64,000 bases of DNA from Pandoraea sputorum (GCF_000814845.2 NZ_CP010431.2:2728001-2792000); one strand, 5' to 3'. Positions 43,396-53,036 are shown, counted from the stretch's first letter. Numbers and translations are program-made. Notes: a model not told the origin generated them from the sequence alone.

Positions 43396-43406
43396 TTCTA
43401 TATTTC
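43396..43406. promoter_or_regulatory. candidate ArsR operator in the arsR-arsC gap
   Basis: TTCTATATTTC is identical to the element at 42180-42190. It lies between the divergent arsR and arsC starts and is followed by TGGAATTTTAGA. Confidence 0.55.
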
Positions 43407-43422
43407 TGGAATTTTAGATCAA

Positions 43423-43944
43423 ATGATACAAGCAGACACCCCAAAGCGCCACGTGTTGTTCCTTTGTACGCACAACTCGGCCCGCTCGATTCTTGCCGAA
43501 GGCATTCTGAACGACCTCGGTAGCGAGCGCTTCGTCGCCCACAGCGCGGGCAGCCAGCCCGCTGGACAACCGAACCCGCATGCATTGGAATTGTTGTCGT
43601 CGCGCGGCATCGATACATCGTCTATGCGAAGCAAATCGTGGGACGAGTTCGCACAACCTGACGCACCGCGCATCGATTTCATCTTCACCGTCTGCGACAA
43701 CGCGGCCGGCGAGACGTGTCCGATCTGGCCGGGGCACCCGGCCAAAGCGCACTGGGGTGTGCCCGATCCGTCGCAAGTACGAGGCGAGCCGGAGGAGGTG
43801 CGCAAAGCCTTTCTTCAAACGTATCTGCAACTCCGCACACGCATCGAGCTGTTCCTCGACCTTCCCCTGGAGAAGCTCGAAGTGGCAGACGCACAACAAC
43901 GTCTTCAGGAAATGGCGAACCGGCTACGCGCCCGGGGGCAGTGA
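43423..43944 (+). CDS. arsC: arsenate reductase, low-molecular-weight phosphatase (thioredoxin) type
   Basis: 173 residues. The P-loop CTHNSARS (C15-x5-R) and later Cys in FTVCDNAAGETCPIWPG fit LMW-PTP-fold arsenate reductases. It reduces As(V) to As(III) for export by the next gene. The stop overlaps the acr3 start (GTGATG). The Shine-Dalgarno sequence is poor, possibly a short leader. Confidence 0.92.
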   Translation: MIQADTPKRHVLFLCTHNSARSILAEGILNDLGSERFVAHSAGSQPAGQPNPHALELLSSRGIDTSSMRSKSWDEFAQPDAPRIDFIFTVCDNAAGETCPIWPGHPAKAHWGVPDPSQVRGEPEEVRKAFLQTYLQLRTRIELFLDLPLEKLEVADAQQRLQEMANRLRARGQ

Positions 43945-45026
43945 TGACGGATAAGTCTCAACAGACTGGCAGCGACAACGGCGCAACGCCGGCCCCGATG
44001 CGAGCCTTCGAGCGATATCTCTCGATCTGGGTGCTCCTTTGCATGACGGTAGGCGTGTTCGTCGGACATGCGACACCTGCACTCGCCGAGTCGGTGTCAC
44101 GGATTGAATTCGCTCACGTCAACATCGTGGTCGCAGCACTCATCTGGGTGATGATTGTTCCGATGCTGCTCAAAATCGACTTCAGCGCACTGGGCCGTGT
44201 GACAGAACACTGGCGCGGTGTCGTCGTCACGGTGGCGATCAACTGGCTTGCCAAGCCATTCTCGATGGCGCTTCTCGGCTGGTTGTTCGTACGTCACCTC
44301 TTTGCAACGTGGTTACCGGCGGATTCGCTCGACAGCTACATAGCAGGCCTGATCCTGCTTGCCGCCGCACCTTGCACCGCGATGGTTTTCGTGTGGTCGC
44401 AACTGTGCCGGGGTGACGCCCACTTCACACTGGCGCAGGTCGCGCTGAACGACGCCATCATGGTCGTCGCTTTCGCGCCCATTGTCGCGCTACTGCTGGG
44501 CGTGTCCTCGATCACGGTGCCTTGGGCGACACTCGTTGTGTCGGTGTTGACGTATATCCTGATTCCCGTTGGGATCGCACAGGGATTGCGTCGCATCATG
44601 CTCCGACGCAGTCGCAAGACACTCGATACTGTCGCGGCCGCCGCCGCGCCGTTCTCCATGGCGGCATTGCTCGCGACGCTCGTCCTCTTGTTCGCCTTTC
44701 AGGGAGAAACGATTGTCGCGAATCCTGTCGTGATCGGATTGCTCGCCATTCCCATCGTGGTTCAGGTACTGCTGAACGCGGGACTTGCCTATCTGCTGAA
44801 TCGAAAGCTCGGCGTTGCGCATTGCGTGGCCGGTCCATCGAGCCTGATTGCGGCAAGCAACTTCTTCGAATTAGCGGTCGCAACGGCCATCAGCGTGTTC
44901 GGGATGCGGTCCGGCGCAGCGTTGGCGACAGTCGTCGGCGTGCTGGTCGAAGTCCCGCTGATGCTTGTCGTCGTTCATGCCGTCAATCGTTCGAAGCATT
45001 GGTACGAAACAAGCCTCACCAGATAG
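43944..45026 (+). CDS. acr3: ACR3-type arsenite efflux permease
   Basis: 360 residues with 10 predicted helices. Family motifs are VAALIWVMIVPMLLKIDF, NWLAKPFSMALLGWLFV and the Cys-containing AAAPCTAMVFVWSQLCRGD. It exports arsenite across the inner membrane. It is translationally coupled to arsC. Confidence 0.93.
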   Translation: MTDKSQQTGSDNGATPAPMRAFERYLSIWVLLCMTVGVFVGHATPALAESVSRIEFAHVNIVVAALIWVMIVPMLLKIDFSALGRVTEHWRGVVVTVAINWLAKPFSMALLGWLFVRHLFATWLPADSLDSYIAGLILLAAAPCTAMVFVWSQLCRGDAHFTLAQVALNDAIMVVAFAPIVALLLGVSSITVPWATLVVSVLTYILIPVGIAQGLRRIMLRRSRKTLDTVAAAAAPFSMAALLATLVLLFAFQGETIVANPVVIGLLAIPIVVQVLLNAGLAYLLNRKLGVAHCVAGPSSLIAASNFFELAVATAISVFGMRSGAALATVVGVLVEVPLMLVVVHAVNRSKHWYETSLTR

Positions 45027-45198
45027 ACCGTGCGCAGTGGCCTCGGGAAAAGCTGAATGACAGAAATTCATCACTTCTTGAAATGGATGACAAACACGGG
45101 CATTTCGGCCAGAATTTCCCCGGCTCGCCGGATTCGGTCAGACGCACCCGGCATGCCACCTCCCGATGCACCGACCAACTCAGCAGAAGGCTCAAGAA

Positions 45199-46080
45199 AT
45201 GTCACATCCTGTCTTTCTCGAGAGTCCGCCGTGGCCACGCATGCCGGAGGGCCGTAAGGGCGAATTGAAGACGTACTTCTCCGCCGACGGCCCGTCGCTG
45301 GAAGCCAATGCCTATCTTCCGCTGTTCTGGCGGGTGCTCTTTTCCGTCGAGGACATTCACTTTGCCTACGTCATCGACGAGTTCGACCCGGACGACGAAG
45401 CCGTAGAAATCGAAGAGTTTCTTGAAGGCGCGACGCAAGCGGAAAAGGATGCGAAGTACCCCTATCTGGTAACGACAAAGGCGCTGGCGCTCGAACGTGC
45501 CGCCCGTCGACGCGACAACGTGATCGAGCTGCTGGGCGAACGTTACCGGCCGATCTTCGACGCCTTCGTCAACTACCTCGGCACTGCGTACGGCGGGTTC
45601 ATCCTCGTGCGCACCGGCGGCCTGCCCGACGTGACCGACGCCACCGAGTGGATAACCACCGAACTTGAACAAGTAGCGGCACTGGATCACGGCGCACACG
45701 TCCAAGCCGCACTTGCCGACGAAATCGAAGACCTTCGGCGTATCTCCGATACCGATGCCGTCTGGCGCTCGACCGGCACCGGCAATCCGCGCGCCGAGGT
45801 GAATCCGTGGCCGAGCCGGTCGCTGGTGGAGACTTTCCCGGCATGCGCGCCTCGCTCGCGTCCTGCAGCAGCAGAGCGTCCGCCTGCCGTCGAGAAGCAT
45901 CAATACAGGAATCCCAACGCGTTCGACAAGGCGCTCGAATGGGTGGCCATTCTGATGTTTGCTGCGGTCGCCGTCTGCACCTGGGCCGTCACCCGGTCGG
46001 TCTGGAAAGCGGTTGTCGCGACGGTCGTTGTCACCGGCATCATGGCGTGGCTGCTGGTGCGGGTGCGACGAACTCGCTGA
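45199..46080 (+). CDS. hypothetical protein with C-terminal membrane anchor
   Basis: 293 residues. A soluble, acidic N-terminal domain of about 180 residues (PVFLESPPWPRMPEGRKGELKTYFSADG; YVIDEFDPDDEAVEIEEFLEG) is followed by a Pro/Ala-rich linker (about 210-235) and two adjacent hydrophobic helices (about 250-288) with a basic end. No family was recognised. The ATG at 45199 has AGAAGG upstream. Confidence 0.7.
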   Translation: MSHPVFLESPPWPRMPEGRKGELKTYFSADGPSLEANAYLPLFWRVLFSVEDIHFAYVIDEFDPDDEAVEIEEFLEGATQAEKDAKYPYLVTTKALALERAARRRDNVIELLGERYRPIFDAFVNYLGTAYGGFILVRTGGLPDVTDATEWITTELEQVAALDHGAHVQAALADEIEDLRRISDTDAVWRSTGTGNPRAEVNPWPSRSLVETFPACAPRSRPAAAERPPAVEKHQYRNPNAFDKALEWVAILMFAAVAVCTWAVTRSVWKAVVATVVVTGIMAWLLVRVRRTR

Positions 46081-46114
46081 CACCGCGACGCTCAGCCAGA
46101 CGGCGCGGGACAAA

Positions 46115-46861
46115 TCAGTCCGCGCCGATCATCGCATCGAGCCCTTTGAGCCATTGCACACGGGCGGTCGTCTCTCTCGACGCCTGCCCGTCGCGGCAGG
46201 CCTGAGCGTTCGGATGGCCTTCGGACGGACACACGACGGCAATCAATCCACTCTCAGCGACTGCAAACGCACGCCACTTTTCATTCGATGTCCGAACGGC
46301 ATTGTTCGACGCTGGCGGTAATCTCCGCATCATTCGGCGGCCCCAACGGTCGACCTCGGCGTTTGCGGCATGACCCGGCGTCTTTGCGCACGCCAGACGT
46401 GCGTCCTTCGAAGCGGCGGTCGAGACCTCACCGCAATCGCGATAGCGGGCGAGCGTCTGTGCCCGCCGTTGTGTCAGCAGCATGACGTCATTGGCGTTCG
46501 CGGGCGCGTACATCGTCCCATGCACGGTGGCGTAGACAGCGGCGATGAGCTTCAGATCGGCATCCCGGCTCGCAAGCCACGCGCGTTGTGCCGCGAGTAA
46601 CGCCGGGCGCGCCGTTTCCGGCAATGTGTCGCGCAACGATTGATAGTTGACATTCAGACGGGCGTCCCACGCTTGCGTGGCATCGTCGATGCACTCGTCC
46701 TGCCCGCCGGTGGACTGCTTTTCAGGATCGGCAAGACATCTGGCGAGGATCTGATCGATGTTTCCGGGCACGCCGGACGCTGGCGCATCGGCCGCCGTGG
46801 CGGCACACGACAGGCAGAGGGCCAGCGCAGGCAGGCCACACAGTAGCAAGCGATTCACCAT
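46115..46861 (-). CDS. exported LprI-like (DUF1311) protein
   Basis: 248 residues. A signal peptide (about 1-23, ends ATAAD) precedes an LprI/DUF1311 domain: C-x(n)-QDECIDDATQAWDARLNVNYQSLRDTLPETARPALLAAQRAWLASRD. A second Cys-containing part of unknown role contains MMRRLPPASNNAVRTSNEKWRAFAVAESGLIAVVCPSEG. LprI proteins can inhibit host lysozyme. The duplication-like extension makes it longer than the usual 120-150 residues. Confidence 0.8.
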   Translation of the reverse strand: MVNRLLLCGLPALALCLSCAATAADAPASGVPGNIDQILARCLADPEKQSTGGQDECIDDATQAWDARLNVNYQSLRDTLPETARPALLAAQRAWLASRDADLKLIAAVYATVHGTMYAPANANDVMLLTQRRAQTLARYRDCGEVSTAASKDARLACAKTPGHAANAEVDRWGRRMMRRLPPASNNAVRTSNEKWRAFAVAESGLIAVVCPSEGHPNAQACRDGQASRETTARVQWLKGLDAMIGAD

Positions 46862-47176
46862 ATCGGTTGTCGTTCCGGCAGGAATCTCGGATTAGCGGAT
46901 TCAAGCGCGTGTGCCATAAAAAATCAAGCATCCCTCAAATGGTGGATGCATCGAGTCCTCTCCCGTGACTGTCCTCCTGTCAAAACAGCACCACAAAAAC
47001 GCAGGGGGAAAATATGGCAGACGTCTACAAGCGGGCCCACCGCGCGAAACTTGCCCTGCCGCCGCAGGCTCAGTCGTAATGCGACGCGGCCAGCTTGTTG
47101 AGCTTGTCCCTTGCGCCCGGCGTTTAGTCACCGGACGCACCGGGTGCATCGGACATGCGCCCGACCTCCTCCGGCT
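46862..47176. other. intergenic region
   Basis: 315 bases without a convincing gene. A weak hairpin (GCATCC 46928-46933 with GGATGC 46944-46949, followed on the minus strand by TTGATTTTTTAT) may end the leftward hydrolase transcript. Confidence 0.4.
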
Positions 47177-48214
47177 TTACAGCGAGACGACTTCCAGAAT
47201 CGCGTCGGCGAACGCCTTCGGGGCTTCCTGCGGCAGGTTGTGACCGATGCCGCCGCCGATATCGCGGTGCTGATACTTGCCGGTGAACTTCTTCGCATAG
47301 GCCGCCGGGGCCGGATGCGGCGCGCCGTTGGCGTCGCCTTCCATCGTGATCGTGGGCACAGTGATCGCCGGGGCCGTCGCGAGACGTTTTTCCAGTGCAT
47401 CGAACCGCGCCTCACCTTGCACGAGGCCCAGACGCCAGCGGTAGTTGTGAATCACGATGTCCACGTGATCGGGGTTGTGGAACGCGGCAGCCGAGCGCGC
47501 GTACGTCGCGTCGTCAAACTGCCACTTCGGCGACGCCAGTTGCCAGATCAGCTTGTTGAACGCGTCGGTGTTGGCGGCGTAACCCTTCGCACCGCGCTCG
47601 GTAGCGAAGTAGAACTGATACCACCATTGCAGTTCGGCTTGCGGCGGCAGCGGCACCGCATTGCCCGCCTGACTGCCGATCAGATAGCCGCTCACGGAGA
47701 CCATCGCCTTCACGCGCTCCGGCCAGAGTGCCGCGACGATGTTTGCCGTGCGCGCGCCCCAGTCGTAGCCGCCGAGAATGGCTTGATCGATCTTCAGCGC
47801 GTCCATCAGGGCGATGATGTCGGCCGCCACCACGGCTTGCTGTCCGTTGCGCGGAGCGCTGGCCGAGAGCAGACGCGTCGTCCCATAACCGCGCAGGTAC
47901 GGCACGATCACGCGGTAACCGGCGGCGGCCAGCAGCGGCGCAACGTCCACATAGCTGTAGATGTCGTACGGCCAGCCGTGCAGCAGGATGACAACCTTGC
48001 CATTCTTCGGTCCGGCTTCGGCGTAACCGACGTTCAGGTCGCCGGCGTCGATCTGACGGATCGCTTCGAACGACGTGTGACCACCGACCGAACCTGACGC
48101 ACCGGCAGACGAAGCCGCATTGGCCAGTTGCGACAGCCCCAATTCAGCGAGCGTGACACCTGCGAGCGTGGTGCCAAGAAGACGACGACGGCGAAGATTG
48201 ACCGGATCCGACAT
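47177..48214 (-). CDS. exported alpha/beta hydrolase, epoxide-hydrolase/dehalogenase type (Tat signal)
   Basis: 345 residues. A twin-arginine-like signal (NLRRRRLLGTTLAGVTLAEL, cleavage near NAA) precedes an alpha/beta fold. The oxyanion motif is HGWPYD. The nucleophile elbow GGYDWGAR has Asp instead of Ser, as in epoxide hydrolases and haloalkane dehalogenases. The late His is in GGGIGHNLPQEAP. The cap contains WWYQFYFATERG. The substrate is unknown. It is probably periplasmic and folded before export. Confidence 0.88.
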   Translation of the reverse strand: MSDPVNLRRRRLLGTTLAGVTLAELGLSQLANAASSAGASGSVGGHTSFEAIRQIDAGDLNVGYAEAGPKNGKVVILLHGWPYDIYSYVDVAPLLAAAGYRVIVPYLRGYGTTRLLSASAPRNGQQAVVAADIIALMDALKIDQAILGGYDWGARTANIVAALWPERVKAMVSVSGYLIGSQAGNAVPLPPQAELQWWYQFYFATERGAKGYAANTDAFNKLIWQLASPKWQFDDATYARSAAAFHNPDHVDIVIHNYRWRLGLVQGEARFDALEKRLATAPAITVPTITMEGDANGAPHPAPAAYAKKFTGKYQHRDIGGGIGHNLPQEAPKAFADAILEVVSL

Positions 48215-48373
48215 GACTGATGACCTCTCTGAGTAATATTCCGGCGGCTGCCGGGATTAGCTCCAACCTCACACCTGCGGTGCGTGCCGAGCGCTTACCC
48301 GTAGTTATATCGGCGAGTTCATCGTCGTTTATGTCCGAATGTATCTGGCCGGACAAGTGACACATACGGATTC

Positions 48374-48396
48374 AAAAAACCCCGGTTTCCCGGGGT
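48374..48396 (-). terminator. rho-independent terminator
   Basis: ACCCCGG (48379-48385) pairs with CCGGGGT (48390-48396) around a 4-base loop. On the minus strand it is followed by TTTTT. It lies 55 bases past the stop of the hydrolase gene at 48450. Confidence 0.88.
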
Positions 48397-48449
48397 AATT
48401 CGAGGGATGGAGCGGCGCTGGCCGCCCCCGTCACCCCGGACGACAGGTC

Positions 48450-49232
48450 TTACTTGACGCTGGCGACCGCGTCGAGAATCACCTTCGCCACGTCGGCCGG
48501 ACGCGACTGCTGCGGCACGTGGCTCGTCGGCAGCTCCGTTACCTTCGCACCGATCGTGCGCGCCATGATGCGCTGGGCTTCCGGGTTGATCATGCGGTCG
48601 TTCTGGCTGATCACGAACCACGACGGCTTCTGGTGCCACGAGGCGACGCTGATCTTTTCGCCAAACGCCGATCCCTTGATCGGGCCCTGCGTCGCGGCCA
48701 TCACGCGCGCTTGCTTGGCGGGCACGTCCTGCGCGAAGAACTTGGCAACGACTGCCGGGGGCAGGCTCAGCCAGCCGCTGGCGTCGGCCACGATATGATC
48801 GATGCCCGGTGCCTTGGGCAGGTCTTTCGAGAGCGTTTCGACCGACTGACCGGCGTCCGGCGCGAAGGCGGATACGTAGACGAGGCTGGCGACCTTGTCG
48901 TCCTTGCCCGCTTCGGTGATAACGGCGCCGCCCCACGAGTGGCCAACGAGCACGACCTTGCCCGGCTGATTGTCGATGGCGCGTGTGGCGGCAGCGACGT
49001 CGCCGGAGAGCGAGTCGAGCGGGTTCTGCACTGCCGTTACGGGGACACCCTTTTCCTGGAGGATGGCGACGACCTTGGCCCAGTCGGAGCCGTCGGCGAA
49101 CGCGCCGTGAACGATCACGACGGAAGGCGCGCCGTCGCGGGCGGTGGCCGCAGGGGCAGCGTGTGCGGAAACGGCAGCGCCCAGCAAACCGGCGCTAAGC
49201 AACATGGCGGCGAGAGTAGAATGGCGGTTCAT
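48450..49232 (-). CDS. exported alpha/beta-fold hydrolase
   Basis: 260 residues. The signal peptide ends SAHA-AP. Motifs are the oxyanion-hole HGAFADGSDWAKV, nucleophile GHSWGGAV, acid near ISQNDRMI, and His in TSHVPQQSRP. This combination is the salicylate/methyl-ester-hydrolase-like group common in proteobacteria. AAGGAG lies 7 bases before the ATG at 49232. It is divergent from the HD/LuxR gene. Confidence 0.9.
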   Translation of the reverse strand: MNRHSTLAAMLLSAGLLGAAVSAHAAPAATARDGAPSVVIVHGAFADGSDWAKVVAILQEKGVPVTAVQNPLDSLSGDVAAATRAIDNQPGKVVLVGHSWGGAVITEAGKDDKVASLVYVSAFAPDAGQSVETLSKDLPKAPGIDHIVADASGWLSLPPAVVAKFFAQDVPAKQARVMAATQGPIKGSAFGEKISVASWHQKPSWFVISQNDRMINPEAQRIMARTIGAKVTELPTSHVPQQSRPADVAKVILDAVASVK

Positions 49233-49389
49233 CGAAATCTCCTTGATTCGGGAAAACGAGCCACGAGGTTGGCTCGACTGGTTGCCAGTGTCGTCGTCTC
49301 GCGCTTGCGCCGGTATCGGACGATCGACCGATGCAGGCACCTGATGATCGATAGCGCCTCCATCCTTCTGCCCCTCATCCACGTCCAAC

Positions 49390-50844
49390 ATGTCATCGAG
49401 CACCGCCGGCCTCACCGACGCGATTCTTGCGCTCGCCTTCATCGGCGATCTCAGCATGGGCCGCTCGACGGACCACTCACGCCGCGCCGCGTGCCTTGCC
49501 GGCTGGCTCGCGCAGGAATGCGGTGCAGACCTCGACGCGCAGAATCATGCCCGCGCGACGGCACTGCTGCGCTGGTCCGGTTGCACGGCGAACGCCGGTG
49601 GCTTTGCCGAGTTGCTGGGCGACGACGTCGCCGCGCGCGAGGCCATGATGGCGCAAACGCTGCCTCCGCTCTCCGCGCAAACCCAATCGCTCATCGTGCC
49701 GTTGGCCCTGATTCACTGCGAAGTGTCGGGCGACGTCGCCGCGACGATGGGGATGCCGCCGCGCGTGGTCGACGCGCTGCGCAACGTCTTCGAACGCTTC
49801 GACGGCAAAGGCATGCCCGCCGGGCACGACGGCGATGCGATTCCGGAGACGGTGTTCTTCGTCAACGTCGCGAGCGATCTCGAAATTCTGGCGCGCGCCC
49901 ATGGACGTGAAAGCGCCCTTGCCTTCCTGCGCAGTCAGTCGGACGCCAAGTATCCCGCGCGTTTGGTAGATGCAGCCCTGCGTCAGGCGAACCGTTGGCT
50001 GGATGCGCTGGACGCAGCCGATCCTGACACCGGCGCGTGGCGCCTCGCACAGCCCATCCATCATGCCGACGTGCCGCTGTCGCTGCTGGCGGATGTCACC
50101 GAACTGAAGCTGCCGTGGCTCGCCGGTTTCTCACGTCGTACTGCAGATCTGGCGTCGCGTACGGCACAAAGCGTCGCCCTCGACATCGACATCCAGACGC
50201 AATTGCACTCGGCCGCCCTGTTGCACGGCATCGGCCGCGCAGCCTTGCCGAACCGGCTTTGGGAGACGGACGGCAAACTGTCCGCCGATCAGTGGGAGAA
50301 GGTTCGTCTCGTCCCTTACTGGAGCGCGCGTGCCGCCAAACAGATCGACGGACTGCGGCAGGTGGCCGACCTTGCGTCCTACGCTTACGAACGGCTTGAC
50401 GGTAGCGGCTATTTCCGTGGTGTCGACGGCTCGACGCTGACGACGCCGCAGCGTGTTCTGGCCACGTCGGTCGCGTTCGAGGCACTGCTGGCGACGCGTC
50501 CGTGGCGCCCAGCCCACACGTTCGACGAGGCGGTGGGACTGATCGAGCGTGAAGCCGCCGCCGGAAAGTTCGATGCCGAAATCGTGGCGGCGGTCGTTGC
50601 AACGTCGCAGGGGCAAACGGTGCGCCCGCGCGCGACGCCACCGGGCACGGCCTCGCTGCTCTCGCCGCGTGAGATCGACGTGCTGCGCCAAATCAGCGCA
50701 GGACTGAGTAACAAAGAAGCCGCCCGCGCGCTGGCTCTAAGTCCCAGCACGGTGCGCACACACGTCGAAAGCATCTTCCGCAAGCTGGATTGTTCGACGC
50801 GCGCAGCCGCGACCCTCAAGGCACTCACGGCGGGCATGATCTGA
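49390..50844 (+). CDS. HD-GYP-like domain protein with LuxR-type HTH
   Basis: 484 residues. A duplicated HD-fold region (about 1-400) is followed by a LuxR HTH at the C-terminus (about 418-475: LLSPREIDVLRQISAGLSNKEAARALALSPSTVRTHVESIFRKLD). The second HD region keeps ERLDGSGYFRGV, which corresponds to the GYP-side loop. The catalytic HDIGK is HGIGR (279-283), and the HHE motif reads AYE, so metal-dependent c-di-GMP hydrolysis is unlikely. It may sense rather than cleave a ligand. The helix-turn-helix fusion suggests direct gene control. Confidence 0.86.
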   Translation: MSSSTAGLTDAILALAFIGDLSMGRSTDHSRRAACLAGWLAQECGADLDAQNHARATALLRWSGCTANAGGFAELLGDDVAAREAMMAQTLPPLSAQTQSLIVPLALIHCEVSGDVAATMGMPPRVVDALRNVFERFDGKGMPAGHDGDAIPETVFFVNVASDLEILARAHGRESALAFLRSQSDAKYPARLVDAALRQANRWLDALDAADPDTGAWRLAQPIHHADVPLSLLADVTELKLPWLAGFSRRTADLASRTAQSVALDIDIQTQLHSAALLHGIGRAALPNRLWETDGKLSADQWEKVRLVPYWSARAAKQIDGLRQVADLASYAYERLDGSGYFRGVDGSTLTTPQRVLATSVAFEALLATRPWRPAHTFDEAVGLIEREAAAGKFDAEIVAAVVATSQGQTVRPRATPPGTASLLSPREIDVLRQISAGLSNKEAARALALSPSTVRTHVESIFRKLDCSTRAAATLKALTAGMI

Positions 50845-50909
50845 CGCCCCGCGTGATAGCATTCCGGCTTTAGCGCCCCAGCCCACCGCAATCTACGATC
50901 CTTCGACGC

Positions 50910-51344
50910 ATGACATCGTCTTCTCGCAAACGTCTCACTGCATGGCTCGGCCTCGCCGCCATGTGGCTGGCGATTTGCATGCCGATCGTCAGCCAGGGAC
51001 TCGCGGCACATCGCGCCGGACAGGCGCGTGTGCTGGATGCGGCGTTCTGTACTGTCGACGGCGCCACGCACGCGTCGTCCGCCGTGCTGGTGGCAGGGAC
51101 GGCCCACGGGCACGACGACGCGACACACGGCGCAGGCATGTCGCATGCCGCGCATGAGAATCAGGGCGACCTTTGCGACTACTGTTCGCTGCTCGCCAAT
51201 CATCCGCCGCTCGTCATGCCCGCGCTCGCCGGCGCGATCTCGTTCGCATGGATCGCACGCGCCGGACCGGTCGCGAATGCCGTTGCGTCGAACACCCAAT
51301 CCGCTTACACGCCGCCTGCGCGTGCCCCGCCTGCCGTTTCCTGA
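50910..51344 (+). CDS. DUF2946 family protein
   Basis: 144 residues. An N-terminal membrane/signal helix (RLTAWLGLAAMWLAICMPIVSQ) is followed by a His-rich segment (HGHDDATHGAGMSHAAHENQ) and the DUF2946 hallmark CDYCSLLANHPP, then a second hydrophobic stretch. The family is associated with copper or other metal handling next to PepSY proteins, as here. Confidence 0.85.
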   Translation: MTSSSRKRLTAWLGLAAMWLAICMPIVSQGLAAHRAGQARVLDAAFCTVDGATHASSAVLVAGTAHGHDDATHGAGMSHAAHENQGDLCDYCSLLANHPPLVMPALAGAISFAWIARAGPVANAVASNTQSAYTPPARAPPAVS

Positions 51345-51485
51345 CCTCGCGTTCAGTCCGATGCCTCGCCACGCCCGGTGACGGCGTCGCTCTTCATTCG
51401 CGCCCAATGCCTGCCTGACGCTTGCGCCAGCGGCATGCGCGCGCCGCTGCCATGCAGCGGCGACACGAGACGGAATCGTCGCAAC

Positions 51486-53036
51486 ATGCAGACCTCACAT
51501 CCGCCGTACTCCCAGACGCCTCACACCCGTGAAGAGCAACCGACGGCCGCCGCTGGCCAATACCGCACCCTCTGGCGCTGGCACTTCTATGCCGGTCTCT
51601 TCGTGATGCCCTGGCTTATGGTGCTCGCCATCACCGGCACGATTTACGTCTTCCAGCCGCAGATCGAACCATGGCTCTATCACGACCGGCTGATCGTCGC
51701 AGCATCCACCGAGCCGCGCCTGGCCGAGCAGACGCTGATGGAACGCGCGGCGGCGGCGCTGCCCGCAGGCGCGAAAGTCAGCTCCGTCGAAGTCAATCGC
51801 GATCCGACGCGCAGCGCGGAGTTCATCTTCCGCTTGCCCGATGGCGAGCGTGAGAGCGTCTATCTGAATCCGTACACCGGCGCGGTGCTCGGTACGCTCA
51901 GCGTCGAACACCGGCTGATGGCGCAGGCGCGTGCGTTGCATCGCTCGCTCATGCTGGGCAAGCCCGGCGAATTGCTCATGGAGCTGGCCGGGTGCTGGAC
52001 ACTCGTCATGCTCGTGACCGGACTCGCGCTCTGGTGGCCCCGAGCAGGCGCAACGTGGGCGAATGCGCTGCGTCCTCGTTTGCAGTTGCGCGGGCGTCCG
52101 TTGTTGCGCAATCTGCATGGCGTCGCGGGCTTGTGGCTCGCCGCAGGTGGACTGGCGTTCGTGCTCTCGGGACTGCCGTGGTCCGGCTCGTGGGGCGCGC
52201 AGTTCAAGGTGCTGACGTCGAAGATCGGCATGGGCTCGCCGCCCGGTGTCTGGGGCGAAGCACCGGTGCGCTCGCAGGTACCGGCAAAGCCCATGAAGAT
52301 GGACGACCTGCCTATCGCCCAGATGCCGTGGGCCGTGGGAAACACGCAGGTCCCGCAATCGGCGCCGCCTGCAAATGCCGATGAAATGGCAAAAATGCCG
52401 GGCATGAACCATGCCGCGCACGATACAAAGGTAGCGGCCGACGAACATGCTGCCCACAACGGACACAGCGAACACAGTGCCCCGGGTAACACAGGCCGGT
52501 CGCCCGCTGCGTTGCGTGCAGAAGGCGCGCTGCCCATCGACGACGTGATGGCCATTGCCTCGCGTCTGGGTGTGCAAAGTGGCTATAGTCTCGTCGTACC
52601 GAAGCGTCCCGATGGCGTCTACACCGTGTCGTACTTCCCTGCCGACCCGAAGGCCGAGCGCACGATTCACATCGATCAGTACAGCGGCCGCGTGCTTCGC
52701 GACATCGATTACAACGCGTACGGTGCCGTCGCGCAGGCGGTTTCGTATGGCACCGCGCTGCACATGGGGCGGTACTTCGGCGTAGCCAATCAATGGCTGT
52801 GCGCTGCAATTTCGATGGGATTGTTCGCCATGGCCGCAACGGGCGCGATCATGTGGTGGATGCGCCGTCCGGCACGCACGCTGGGGGCGCCTTCGCGCCC
52901 GCAAACGCGTCCGCCGATGCGCGGATGGACCGCCGGTATGGTGGCGCTCGGCTGCATTTTCCCGCTCATGGGGGCGACCATGGCGCTCGTCTGGGCGGGT
53001 GACCGGGCAGTGTTCGGGCGACGCTCGGGCGCGTAG
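51486..53036 (+). CDS. PepSY-domain membrane protein
   Basis: 516 residues. Four or five membrane helices begin at TLWRWHFYAGLFVMPWLMVLAITG, a signature of PepSY-TM (iron/copper-uptake associated reductase-like) proteins. Two periplasmic PepSY modules lie around 60-150 and 375-445. A His/Met-rich loop between them (about 330-370, with MPGMNHAAHD and EHAAHNGHSEH) suggests metal binding. It sits directly after DUF2946. The ATG at 51486 lacks a strong Shine-Dalgarno sequence. Confidence 0.87.
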   Translation: MQTSHPPYSQTPHTREEQPTAAAGQYRTLWRWHFYAGLFVMPWLMVLAITGTIYVFQPQIEPWLYHDRLIVAASTEPRLAEQTLMERAAAALPAGAKVSSVEVNRDPTRSAEFIFRLPDGERESVYLNPYTGAVLGTLSVEHRLMAQARALHRSLMLGKPGELLMELAGCWTLVMLVTGLALWWPRAGATWANALRPRLQLRGRPLLRNLHGVAGLWLAAGGLAFVLSGLPWSGSWGAQFKVLTSKIGMGSPPGVWGEAPVRSQVPAKPMKMDDLPIAQMPWAVGNTQVPQSAPPANADEMAKMPGMNHAAHDTKVAADEHAAHNGHSEHSAPGNTGRSPAALRAEGALPIDDVMAIASRLGVQSGYSLVVPKRPDGVYTVSYFPADPKAERTIHIDQYSGRVLRDIDYNAYGAVAQAVSYGTALHMGRYFGVANQWLCAAISMGLFAMAATGAIMWWMRRPARTLGAPSRPQTRPPMRGWTAGMVALGCIFPLMGATMALVWAGDRAVFGRRSGA

